A stretch of 57,177 nucleotides of DNA from Desulfurellales bacterium (GTDB lineage: Bacteria; Campylobacterota_A; Desulfurellia; Desulfurellales; Hippeaceae): positions 1 to 57,177 of the forward strand of contig JALWEJ010000017.1 of the NCBI GenBank assembly GCA_027014115.1, written 5' to 3'. The position numbers and the translations under genes are program-made. The notes beneath the pieces were generated by a model, which saw nothing but the letters and a program-made list of their open reading frames with translations, was not told the DNA's origin and did no database searches. Every line of letters starts with the position of its first letter. The stretch's first letter is position 1. Positions 1-8,227 of the stretch are shown one piece after another.

Positions 1-75
<75 letters not shown>

Positions 76-92
76 ATTAAAAGCTTATTTGA

Positions 93-127
93 ACGCCAAT
101 CTCGGCAATGCTGGGGTTGGCGCTTTT
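93..127 (+). terminator. Probable rho-independent terminator after tRNA-fMet
   Basis: The arms CGCCAA and TTGGCG enclose an imperfect inner loop and are followed by CTTTTTG. It ends the tRNA transcript. From 130 to 235 I see nothing recognisable. Confidence 0.7.
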
Positions 128-235
128 TGTTGGGACAGAACTCAAATACAATTATAGTGTAACTTTTTGGAGCTTCACCATGTATAAAAATGTAACGGAC
201 AAGCCATTTCATAAGTGAATTTTAGCCCTTTTCCC

Positions 236-264
236 TTGATTTTTGTATATATTAAGAATATACT
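236..264 (+). promoter_or_regulatory. brnTA promoter with inverted-repeat operator
   Basis: TTGATT (236-241), a 17-nt spacer and TATACT (259-264). The inverted repeat GTATAT-N7-ATATAC (245-263) fills the spacer and overlaps the -10, as expected for an operator bound by the BrnA antitoxin. The -10 ends 6 nt before the brnT ATG at 271 and no Shine-Dalgarno is present, so the transcript may be leaderless. Confidence 0.6.
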
Positions 265-270
265 TATAAT

Positions 271-603
271 ATGGATAAAAATTTAAAACAATTAATTTAT
301 TCTGCTAAGGGTTTTGAGTGGAATGGCGGCAATGAAAATAAGAATTGGATTAAACACGGCGTAAGTATCAGTGAGTGCGAACAAATCTTTTTTAATCTGC
401 CGTTTGTTGTTAATATTGATTATAAACACTCTGGTATTGAAGATAGATTTTATGCACTGGGTCATACCGATTTAGGCAGGGAATTGTTTATTGTTTTCAC
501 AACAAGAAACTCAAAAGTGAGAGTTATATCCGCAAGGGATATGAGCAAAAAAGAGAAAAAGCTGTACGAGGAGTTTAAAGATGAAAAAAATACCAACATT
601 TAA
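271..603 (+). CDS. brnT: BrnT-family type II toxin (ribonuclease)
   Basis: At 110 aa this is slightly longer than typical BrnT (about 90 aa) because of an extra N-terminal stretch. It shows the family pattern: FEWNGGNENKNWIKHGVSI near the start, a central region ending in RFYALGHTDLGRELFIVF, and the C-terminal ISARDMSKKEKKLYEE. BrnT toxins are small RelE-like RNases that block translation. The gene overlaps brnA by 23 nt, the usual coupled toxin-first order. It starts at the ATG 6 nt after a good -10 without a ribosome binding site. Confidence 0.88.
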   Translation: MDKNLKQLIYSAKGFEWNGGNENKNWIKHGVSISECEQIFFNLPFVVNIDYKHSGIEDRFYALGHTDLGRELFIVFTTRNSKVRVISARDMSKKEKKLYEEFKDEKNTNI

Positions 604-856
604 AAACGAAGATGAAGAAAGAGAGTTTTGGGCAGCCCACGACTCTACCTACTATATAGACTGGAATAAAGCCAAAAAGGCTGTTTTTCCCAATCTAAAA
701 CCATCCACAAAAACAATCTCTCTGAGGCTTTCTGAGTCTTTATTGGAGGAGCTAAAGTTTTTAGCTAATAAAAAGGATGTTCCTTATCAATCTTTGATGA
801 AAGTATTTCTGTCTGAGAAAGTTCAAGAAGAGATTGACAAGATAATTGAGAAATAA
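581..856 (+). CDS. brnA: BrnA-family antitoxin (ribbon-helix-helix)
   Basis: At 91 aa, the N-terminal half (FWAAHDSTYYIDW) is the toxin-binding segment seen in BrnA proteins. The C-terminal half (TISLRLSESLLEELKFLANKKDVPYQSLMKVFL) is a ribbon-helix-helix DNA-binding domain. It overlaps the end of brnT. BrnA neutralises BrnT and represses its own promoter, and the inverted repeat at 245-263 is the likely site. About 85 nt of AT-rich DNA without a clear terminator separates it from the hicB promoter. Confidence 0.85.
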   Translation: MKKIPTFKNEDEEREFWAAHDSTYYIDWNKAKKAVFPNLKPSTKTISLRLSESLLEELKFLANKKDVPYQSLMKVFLSEKVQEEIDKIIEK

Positions 857-940
857 GTAAGGCGGCAAAATTCACACCTTATATGTTATTCCCACCAATC
901 CATCATCTACGAAGCGTTAAAGGAGAGCTAAGACAAAAAA

Positions 941-968
941 TTGACATAAAATATAACTATAGTATTAT
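941..968 (+). promoter_or_regulatory. hicB promoter with central palindrome
   Basis: TTGACA (941-946), a 16-nt spacer and TATTAT (963-968). The palindrome ACTATAGT (957-964) lies across the spacer and the start of the -10 and is a candidate HicB operator. The RBS GGAGG precedes the ATG at 995. Confidence 0.65.
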
Positions 969-994
969 TTAAAAAATAGGTTTCGGAGGTCAAA

Positions 995-1207
995 ATGAAA
1001 TACAGAGTTATCATAGAACAAGATGAAGACGGAATGTTTACGGCCGAAGTTCCATCTCTTCCAGGCTGTATCTCACAAGGTAAAACAAGGCAGGAAGCCT
1101 TGATAAATATCAAAGAGGCAATTGACGTTTATCTTGAAAGCCTCAAAGACCATAATGAGCCTATCCCTCCGCCAATAGATGAAGAAGTTGTAGAGGTTGC
1201 CGGATGA
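995..1207 (+). CDS. hicB: HicB-family antitoxin
   Basis: 70 aa of the HicB RNase-H-like fold: MKYRVIIEQDEDGMFTAEV, then PSLPGCISQGKTRQEALINI, then a helical KEAIDVYLESL segment. HicB neutralises HicA, an mRNA interferase. A strong GGAGG ribosome site precedes the ATG. The stop overlaps the start of a truncated hicA (ATGA overlap), so the order is hicB-hicA. With its toxin broken, this antitoxin is probably an orphan. It is the short HicB type with no obvious DNA-binding domain at the C terminus. Confidence 0.88.
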   Translation: MKYRVIIEQDEDGMFTAEVPSLPGCISQGKTRQEALINIKEAIDVYLESLKDHNEPIPPPIDEEVVEVAG

Positions 1208-1296
1208 GTAATCTTCCAAGGATATCAGGTCGTAAAGTTGCAGCAGCCTTATCGAAAATCGGATATAACAATCTTACATTATTCGTTTTCTTTTAA
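1204..1296 (+). pseudogene. hicA: Truncated hicA toxin (30 codons), cut at the RM island edge
   Basis: The frame starting at ATG 1204 reads MSNLPRISGRKVAAALSKIG followed by YN, the conserved HicA N terminus. It then switches to unrelated residues (NLTLFVFF) and stops at 1296. HicA is normally 60-80 aa, with the catalytic histidine (GSH motif) after this point, so the catalytic part is missing. Homology ends near 1264-1270, just before the 3' end of the convergent helicase gene (stop at 1279). The break therefore marks the left junction of the restriction-modification insertion. Confidence 0.8.
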
Positions 1297-3786
1297 TTCT
1301 TCATACTCTTTTGAAGTTATAGTTGTTTCCCACAAACCTACATCCTCACCTTCATGTTTGTTAACTCCTATATATTCCAAGCTTGAATCTTCGTACCTTT
1401 TGAATTTATAGACAGCATCATTCATTAACGAACTGTTGAATACACCCAAACTCACCAAAAGCTCAAAATCTCTAACGTCTAACCCTGTAACTTTTTTAAA
1501 CAGACCAGGCTCTAATTGCGTAATAACATCCCTTAAACTTCTTTCTCTAAAATCAGTCAAATACATAAAAACCGGTATCCTCGTAGCGAATTTTATGAGT
1601 TTCTCCTGTATCTTTTTTCTCAAACTCTTATATTCTTTTTCTTCGTCTGTAAGTTCTTTTTTTTCATATTTAGAAAGTTCCTTGTCGTTTGCTTCTTTTT
1701 TTGCTTTCTTTACCGACTCTGACTTATTAATAATCGTTTCGATATCCTGATTCAAATTTCTAAAACCCTCAATGCCCATTAATGCTTCAAGTGCTTCTTT
1801 ATTATTCATTAATCGTTTAAGTGTTTCATTATCAACATTTACAAGCAGTGCACTTTCCCAGCGCCTTGCAAGTAAAGTGGCGGTTGTCCCGCTCATTGCA
1901 ATATCCAATACGCCCGCAGCATCAACCTGTTTCATAGAGCTCCCATCATAAGCCAAAACCGGCAGGAAGTGGATAAATTCAGCAACATTTTTCTCAGGAT
2001 TTGACTCATTTACATTTAAGCGGCAGGCATAATCAGCTATTTGGCTCAATGCTCTATTTGGGGCAAAATCGAACACATAACATTCTTCTTTTAAAATTTG
2101 AGCTTTGTCGGGCGATTTGCTGTCAGGATTATTTATAGTCCATGGGGATTGAACCCTAAAAGCAGCTTGAAAATATGTTTCCGGGCTTGAGGAATTTCTT
2201 AGCATAAAAATACCACTCCAAGGTTTTACAGTAACCCCGGTTGTTAATTTACCGCAAGAGAGTGTTATGGTTTTTGTTTCAAGTGGATTATCCATTGCCT
2301 CTAAAACAGGGGGCAAAGCCTCGACCACGATACCGGCTTGCGTTCCTGCAGCAACAATTATTTTATAGTCGTGATAAAAGGTATTTTGTTTTTGAGCCAT
2401 TAAATTAGCCATCGCATAACAAGAAGCCACGCTTGGCAAAAACCAGAATGTATGAGTTAAAACATTAAGCAAACGGGTATCAGAGAAAGGCAAAGGAGGC
2501 TTTTTTGCACCCATTTTTAGATTATCCAATGTTGTTTCTCTAAAACTTCCTCGTATTAAATCAAGCCACTTTTGGACTTCATTCTCGTATTTAAATTTTG
2601 CATTCTTCCCTTTTCCTTCAGCAGCAAAAAAGACATTCAAATCAAATTCATTAAATTCACCACCCATAGCTATTTCTCGAATCGAATCCGGCAGCTGATA
2701 GGTCAACATCACCATTCTTGGCAATGGAGCATAAGGATTGGGTCCATTTTCATCATTCCACTCTTCTTTTGCTTTCTGCTCATCTGAATAGGTCCAGTTA
2801 AAAATTTGTTCTTCGATAAATTCACTCGAAGTAATAGCTCTAAATGGTGTGCCTGAAAGATACAAAAAATGGTCTGTTGTAATTGGTAAAATTTCTTCGT
2901 CAAACTCTTTTATGTTTCCTGTTTCAAGTATTTTTTCTTTATCTTCAGCCTCAAAGAGGTCTTTTGCATTTTCACGCCAAGCACCATAATGATATTCATC
3001 AAAAATAACACAATCCCAATTTGTGGTATGAACCCATTCGTTTTTTGTTTTGATGCCGCCTGTTGTTGGATTTCTCCCGAGAAAATCCTGAAAAGAACCA
3101 AAACAGACAATGGGTTTTGTTTTATCGGCTTCCTCGTATGTCATTCCGTTTCTTGAAATAAACTGCCAGCCTTCAAAATCAATATGTGTTTTTATATCCT
3201 CTTCCCAGGCGCTTTGCACCGCAGGCTTGAATGTAAGAACAAGAATTCTCTTCCAACCTTGTTTTTTTGCCAATTGATATGCCGCAAAAGTTTTTCCAAA
3301 GCGCATTTTGGCATTCCATAAAAAACGTGGTGTTTTGTCTTTGTTCTCAGATTCTTTTTTAAAACTTTCAAAATATTGCATGGTTTTATTTACAGCTCGT
3401 TCCTGCTCAGGTCTCATTTTGAAATCAAGAGTGCGGTTTTCTTCGTTTAACGCACCAGTTTTGACGGCAAGAATTGCCGCTTTAACATCACTAACCGTAC
3501 ACTTAAACCATTCTCCCTCTGTATTTTTGAAGCCTCTTTTTCTGAGATAGCGGTGAATATCGTGGTCAGTAAATGAACTGCCGTCATTGCGTATAGCCGG
3601 TTCTATAAGCACAATAGCAAATTCTGATCGTGTTGCCTCCGTTTGTTCTTTTATTCGCTCTTGGGCTGAACGGGTGGTATAGCCAATCTTCAACTGCCCT
3701 TTGCGAGAAGTGTCGTTTGGCAGTGTGTAGGCATAAATTATCGGATTAGTCTTTAATCTCTGCGGGAAAAATTTGTTTTTACTCAT
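1279..3786 (-). CDS. GIY-YIG-like nuclease domain fused to a superfamily 2 helicase (restriction-type)
   Basis: 835 aa. Residues about 15-110 (IIYAYTLP ... LKIGYTTRSAQERI ... GEWFKC) resemble the T5orf172/Mug113 branch of the GIY-YIG nucleases. Then come helicase motifs: Walker A-like AKMRFGKTFAA near 160, the DEAD-box-like FDEYH near 260, and SGTPFRA near 310. A C-terminal helicase lobe and a lysine-rich coiled segment follow. It would act as the ATP-dependent translocase/restriction component of the operon. Its start overlaps the DUF1016 stop by 8 nt, so the two are translationally coupled. The reading frame is intact although upstream genes of the operon are broken. Confidence 0.78.
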   Translation of the reverse strand: MSKNKFFPQRLKTNPIIYAYTLPNDTSRKGQLKIGYTTRSAQERIKEQTEATRSEFAIVLIEPAIRNDGSSFTDHDIHRYLRKRGFKNTEGEWFKCTVSDVKAAILAVKTGALNEENRTLDFKMRPEQERAVNKTMQYFESFKKESENKDKTPRFLWNAKMRFGKTFAAYQLAKKQGWKRILVLTFKPAVQSAWEEDIKTHIDFEGWQFISRNGMTYEEADKTKPIVCFGSFQDFLGRNPTTGGIKTKNEWVHTTNWDCVIFDEYHYGAWRENAKDLFEAEDKEKILETGNIKEFDEEILPITTDHFLYLSGTPFRAITSSEFIEEQIFNWTYSDEQKAKEEWNDENGPNPYAPLPRMVMLTYQLPDSIREIAMGGEFNEFDLNVFFAAEGKGKNAKFKYENEVQKWLDLIRGSFRETTLDNLKMGAKKPPLPFSDTRLLNVLTHTFWFLPSVASCYAMANLMAQKQNTFYHDYKIIVAAGTQAGIVVEALPPVLEAMDNPLETKTITLSCGKLTTGVTVKPWSGIFMLRNSSSPETYFQAAFRVQSPWTINNPDSKSPDKAQILKEECYVFDFAPNRALSQIADYACRLNVNESNPEKNVAEFIHFLPVLAYDGSSMKQVDAAGVLDIAMSGTTATLLARRWESALLVNVDNETLKRLMNNKEALEALMGIEGFRNLNQDIETIINKSESVKKAKKEANDKELSKYEKKELTDEEKEYKSLRKKIQEKLIKFATRIPVFMYLTDFRERSLRDVITQLEPGLFKKVTGLDVRDFELLVSLGVFNSSLMNDAVYKFKRYEDSSLEYIGVNKHEGEDVGLWETTITSKEYEELKENE

Positions 3787-4726
3787 TGTTTTTCTCTTTT
3801 AATGTTAATCTATTTTTAGCTTGTGCTATTGATTGATGCAATTTTCTTTTCAATACTTTTATATCAGGCAGTTGTGTAAGATATTCGGCTATTTTTATAT
3901 TGCTTTTTTCAAGCTGCATCAATTCAACATGTTCTTCATTTTTGCTTGCACATAAAATTAAGCCTATGGGGCTGTTTTCTCCAGCCATCATTTCATATTT
4001 TTCGAGCCATGCAAGGTAAAGTTCCATTTGACCTTTATCAGCCGCCTTAAATTTTCCAAGTTTTAAATCAATTGCAACCAAACATTTAAGTTTTCTGTGA
4101 TAAAATAACAAATCAATATAATAGTCATCATTATCAATTGTAATTCGTTTTTGACGATCTAAAAAGGCGAAGTCAGTTCCTAGTTCAATAATAAAATTTT
4201 GTATTTCTGATAATATTGCTGATTCTAAATCTTTTTCAGAATAAGAATCGTGAAGCCCTAAAAAATCTAAAAAATAAGGGTCTTTAAATACCAGATCCGG
4301 AGTTATTTGTTGTTCTTTTTTTAGTGATTCCAGTTCATTCTTTATTGTTTCATCAGGCTTTTTACTAATTGCGGTCCGCTCATAAAGCATTGAGTTAATT
4401 CGTTTTCTTAATGTCCGAACACTCCATTTTTCAAGCTTACACATTTCTATGTAAAACTCGCGTTTAAGAGGGTCATCCACATAAATAAGTTCTTTTAAAT
4501 GAGACCAACTCAACTGTCTCGACAGTGTAGAGACAATCTGAAAATCATTAAATGTCTCTGCAATGCGGAGACAATGCCTAAGTTGTTTTTCGCTCCAGCC
4601 TTTTCCATATTCTCGGGTTAGCTGAGATGAAAGTGCAGAAATCACTTTTTTCCCATATTCTGCACGGCTATTTTGTAAAATCTCTTCTTTGATTAGTTTG
4701 CCAATATTCCAATAAAGCTGAGTCAT
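3779..4726 (-). CDS. DUF1016/YhcG-type PD-(D/E)XK nuclease; 5' part in another frame
   Basis: 315 aa as read. The N-terminal half (YWNIGKLIKEEIL ... GKGWSEKQLRHCLRIAE ... LSWSHLKELI) and the C-terminal half (YYIDLLFYHRKLKCLVAIDLK ... QMELYLAWLEKYE) match the YhcG/DUF1016 family, with the nuclease core D..x(n)..DLK at the C terminus. The conserved upstream part (EIKSIIEESRQNVAVAVNSA) is present in frame before the ATG at 4726 but has no start codon. An ATG at 4839, 4 nt after the previous stop, opens a frame reading MNKENPSRTKIKSIVF that needs one extra base to join. The T7 run (A7 on +, 4790-4796) is the natural place. This is a frameshift or phase-variable tract, or a sequencing error. Confidence 0.75.
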   Translation of the reverse strand: MTQLYWNIGKLIKEEILQNSRAEYGKKVISALSSQLTREYGKGWSEKQLRHCLRIAETFNDFQIVSTLSRQLSWSHLKELIYVDDPLKREFYIEMCKLEKWSVRTLRKRINSMLYERTAISKKPDETIKNELESLKKEQQITPDLVFKDPYFLDFLGLHDSYSEKDLESAILSEIQNFIIELGTDFAFLDRQKRITIDNDDYYIDLLFYHRKLKCLVAIDLKLGKFKAADKGQMELYLAWLEKYEMMAGENSPIGLILCASKNEEHVELMQLEKSNIKIAEYLTQLPDIKVLKRKLHQSIAQAKNRLTLKEKNNE

Positions 4727-4842
4727 AGCAGAATTAACAGCTACAGCGACATTTTGCCTGCTCTCTTCAATAATGCTTTTTATTTCTTTAAAAAAACTAT
4801 TGATTTTATTTTTGTTCGGGACGGATTTTCCTTATTCATAAT

Positions 4843-6381
4843 CTATTCCATAGGTCTAATCATTGATTCAATGAAATCTATTTCTTCTTGTGTTAATCCG
4901 TATTTTTTGTAGAGCTGTTTGTCTATTTCAGGAATAGGTTTACTCCAATCTATATCTAAATTAGAAGAAAAATCTTGCATTGGAACAAATTGAAAATTAT
5001 CTTTTGTTATATGCATAGACGATAGTGTCAAAGAAATTAAGAATCTAGTGAATTTAGTTTTAATGAATGATGTAAAATTCTCTGCCTTCTTTTTTTCTTT
5101 AAATGCTCCCAAAAGCAAATAAGTTGCAGTAAACACTTCATTAGGTTCATATATTTTTACTTTTGTTATAACATTCATTTTACCATCTTTAGCATTATTT
5201 ACACCTCCTCTATCAGGATTAAGTTGACCAATAGAAACTTTATAAAAATCTATTAATTCTTTATTTTTAGTAAGAACGGTTTTATCCACATAGCTTTTAC
5301 CATTGCTACTTATTAAAGTAATGCAGTTTTTAAATTTTTTATCATACCCTCTTGTTTTAGTAGATATTCCAAAAGGTGATATTGGATACACAAATTTTGA
5401 CAAGTTTTCTTCTCTTGAATCCAAAACCTTATGTATTATTTTAATGCCTAAATTATCCCTTATAAAAATATTAAATTCGTCTAACGCTCTTTGTGTTTGA
5501 TTGATTTTTTTACCTATGCTTGAAATAACAGTACAATTGCCATTATAATCTCTATCCCAAAGGAAGTAACAAATCCCACCAGCAACATCTACACCTGGAA
5601 AACAATCTCTACTTTTTGGGAAATCACAAAGAATCTTTATTCTTGTATCATGTAACATTTCTTTTCTGAATGAATTCATGCCCATACCACCAGAATACCA
5701 CCTTGCAGGAATAATCATAACTAAATATCTTGGATTTAGTTTTTTTGCTTGATTAACAAACTTATCGTACAATGGTACAGCTTGTATACCATCATCGTTA
5801 CTACTCAACTGATACGGCGGATTTCCAATAATCACATCAAATTTCATATTAAAAATTTCCTCCGGATTCTCGGTGTGAATAAATTGATAGGCATAGGTTT
5901 CCAAACTTTTGTCTCTATCATGAACCTCTTGACTTGCACCGCAAAATACACATTTTCCATTTTGCCATGTATGGTTTATTTTATCAAAAACTATATTACC
6001 CTTTTCATCATCAAATTCCGTACAGAAAGAATATCTGCCGTTGGCTGTTTTTGAACCATAAATAGTCCTACGGGAAAGAAGTGAAGTTAATTCGGTGATA
6101 GCAATGCCAAAAATTTGGTTTTTAAAAATATGATTTGCGCGTTCCTGTAAATCAGGGATTTGGTTTTCCAAACCTTTCATAAGTCTTTTGGCTATTTCAC
6201 GTAAAAAAACTCCCGATTTGCTTACAGGGTCAAGAAAGGTCGTTGTTTTGCTTTAAAACAGTTCTTGCGGCAGCATATCCAAGATTTCATTTACCAACTT
6301 TGGCGGTGTAAAAACTTCGTCATTGCTCAAATTGGCAATGGCATCCAGTACGTCAGGGTTATAATTGATATTACTTTTCAT
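4843..6381 (-). pseudogene. DNA adenine methylase (type II/Eco57I-like, NPPY) with internal stop
   Basis: From ATG 6381 the frame reads MKSNINYNPDVLDAIANLSN, EVFTPPKLVNEILDML, LPQELF, then TAA (6253-6255), then SKTTTFLDPVSKSGVFLREI and on without interruption to 4843. The part after the stop (open from ATG 6180, 445 aa) holds a zinc-ribbon-like CVFCGA segment and motif IV, FDVIIGNPPYQLSS. Motif I-like FLDPVSKSG lies between the premature stop and that ATG, so the 445-aa product alone would lack part of the AdoMet site. No base run explains the stop, so it looks like a nonsense mutation. It is the second methylase gene of the operon; its ATG overlaps the end of the first. Confidence 0.75.
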
Positions 6382-7050
6382 AACTTTCCGCCAATTTTAG
6401 GAAATGAACAAGAGGAAACTCCTTTACAGGTTTGGGCAAAAAGGCAGGGTCTGTGTCGTATAATTTTGAAAAAACAGATGTGGTTTTTTTGATGCCTCAG
6501 TCGCAAGCAAATTGTCGAGTGTAAAATCTCTTCTTTTTATCATACTTCCATTAACCGCCGACCATTCGGAAAATATAATCGGCTCATTGTTACTCGTTTT
6601 TAAGGTCAGAGCATCACCCCTTAAAATATTTCTTTTTAGAATGAATTTTACACTGTTTCTACATTCTTCTTTGCAGTTGCTTTTGTATTTTTTTGTGTAT
6701 CGTTCATTAAAAATATCAAAAAGCCGGATTCTTGCTTCTTCAACATTGTCTTGCAGAAGGTCAACACCGTAAATACTTGAAACTGCAATAACCGCATAAC
6801 GCTCGTATTCTATTTGATTTTTACCATACCTTTTCTCCACCACTGCCAATTTTCTGCGTAATATTTCAACAAGAAAGTTGCCTGTTCCGCAAGCAGGCTC
6901 TAAAAAACGGGAATGAATCCGTTTGGTTTCCTATTTTACCAAATCCAGCATATCATTAACAAGCCATTCGGGTGTAAATACCTCTCCATGCTCGACTACT
7001 CTTTGTCTGGATTTTATCTGATTTTCAGCCTCTCTTCTTGTTTCAATCAT
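6371..7050 (-). pseudogene. First methylase/specificity-like gene of the RM operon, broken by a stop and a frameshift
   Basis: From ATG 7050 the frame reads MIETRREAENQIKSRQRVVE, HGEVFTPEWLVNDMLDLVK, then TAG (6931-6933), then ETKRIHSRFLEPACGTGNFL in the same frame. EPACGTGNF is AdoMet motif I of N6-adenine methylases. The frame continues through ILRGDALTLKTSNNEP to LATEASKKPHLFF. It then slips: the natural ending YDTDPAFLPKPVKEFPLVHF lies in another frame, so one base has been lost or gained near the A6 run at 6469-6474. Its stop (6371-6373) overlaps the next gene's ATG. No NPPY motif is seen. Two separate lesions indicate decay. Confidence 0.75.
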
Positions 7051-7101
7051 TTCTTAAACAAATCCTTCTAATTTTCTGTTTTTATTCTCTCTTGTTAACC
7101 T

Positions 7102-7130
7102 AAAATAGCCTTTTCGAGACTTTTAGTCAA
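7102..7130 (-). promoter_or_regulatory. Promoter of the RM operon
   Basis: On the minus strand TTGACT (7125-7130), a 17-nt spacer and TATTTT (7102-7107). It reads into the methylase gene starting at 7050, with GAAGGA as a weak ribosome site. Confidence 0.6.
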
Positions 7131-7159
7131 GTAATTGGTTTTTGAAAAATGTGAAATTT

Positions 7160-7297
7160 GCAACAACGGTTAAGTATATGAGGCGTTGGGCGTTTTGGAA
7201 CACCTAATTTTCAATTTACTATGTTGTTTATTTATATTCATAAGCTTTTAATTTAACTGCTTGCTGCCCAATGCCTTATATACATTGTTGTAGGGCG
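7160..7297 (-). repeat. attC-like hairpin element 1 (downstream of the N4-type MTase)
   Basis: On the minus strand it begins just after the MTase stop with CCCTACAACAATGTATATAA and ends with CATATACTTAACCGTTGTTG. The outer arms pair: + strand 7164-7191 against 7266-7290, about 25 nt each with few mismatches. Length, end-to-end imperfect dyad and position right after a gene are like integron attC sites. The ends are not the canonical RYYYAAC/GTTRRRY. The middle and 3' part are similar to the element at 11406-11529 (GGTGT..C, ACCGTTGT). Confidence 0.6.
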
Positions 7298-7300
7298 TTT

Positions 7301-8224
7301 TTAATCAAATTTCATCATGTTTTCATAAGGACTTATTCGCTGTTTTGTTAGCTTTATATATTCTTCACTAATTTCAAAACCAACATAATTTCTATTGCTT
7401 TTTAAGGCTGCAATAGCCGTTGTTCCACTTCCCATAAATGGGTCAAGAACAATATCCGTAGTAAATGAGTAAAGTTGAATTAGTCTGTATGGCAAATCAA
7501 TTGGAAATGGTGCAGGATGTCCAACCCTCCTTGCCGATTCAGCATTGAATGTCCAAATTGATTTTGTCCATTCCATAAATTCTTCTTTCGAAATCGTATT
7601 TTGTTTTGTCTCTCTTTCACTTTTTTTTCGTTCTCTTTTGTAATCTCCTTTTGAAAATACCAAAATATATTCGTGAATATCTCTTAATGTTGGATTTGAA
7701 GCAGACATCCAACTTCCCCAAGCGGTTGATGGACTTGCACTTGCCGCTTTGTTCCAAATTATTTCGCCACGCATATTGAAGCCAATTTCAATCATCATTT
7801 TTGAAATGTAATCAGAAAGCGGTATGTATGGTTTTCTTCCAAGGTTTGCAATATTTATACAAGCACGACCACCATTTACTAAAACGCGGTACGTTTCTTT
7901 AAAGACTTTTCTCAACATTTCCAAATATTCATTCAACGATAAGTCTTCATCATATTCTTTTGATACATTGTAAGGAGGCGAAGTGATCATTAAATGTAAT
8001 GAATTATCAGGAATCATAAACATATCTTCAGCAGAACCTAAGACTGTCGTGTTTAATAATTCTTTTGGAAATTCATTAGTTATTTTACTAACTTCTTGTT
8101 TTGTATTTAATTCATTATATAATTTTGAATTGTAAAATTTTGAAGAATCATGATTAATTCTTCCATTTGTTCCGAATGAACTTGATTCAGTGCCTTGCAC
8201 CTTTTTGTATGTAGTTTTGTTCAT
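7301..8224 (-). CDS. Beta-class DNA methyltransferase (probably N4-cytosine), type II RM
   Basis: 307 aa. Motif IV, TSPPYNVSKEYDED, near residue 83 comes before motif I, LDPFMGSGTTAIAA, near 260. That is the beta order, and SPPY is typical of N4-cytosine methylases. Motif X-like GFEISEEYIKL follows. It would protect host DNA from the REase encoded just upstream (3 nt between the REase stop and this ATG). The stop is 4 nt from the attC-like element, so REase, MTase and element form one cassette. The frame is intact, unlike the neighbouring RM operon. The recognition sequence cannot be told from sequence alone. Confidence 0.85.
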   Translation of the reverse strand: MNKTTYKKVQGTESSSFGTNGRINHDSSKFYNSKLYNELNTKQEVSKITNEFPKELLNTTVLGSAEDMFMIPDNSLHLMITSPPYNVSKEYDEDLSLNEYLEMLRKVFKETYRVLVNGGRACINIANLGRKPYIPLSDYISKMMIEIGFNMRGEIIWNKAASASPSTAWGSWMSASNPTLRDIHEYILVFSKGDYKRERKKSERETKQNTISKEEFMEWTKSIWTFNAESARRVGHPAPFPIDLPYRLIQLYSFTTDIVLDPFMGSGTTAIAALKSNRNYVGFEISEEYIKLTKQRISPYENMMKFD

Positions 8225-8227
8225 GAT

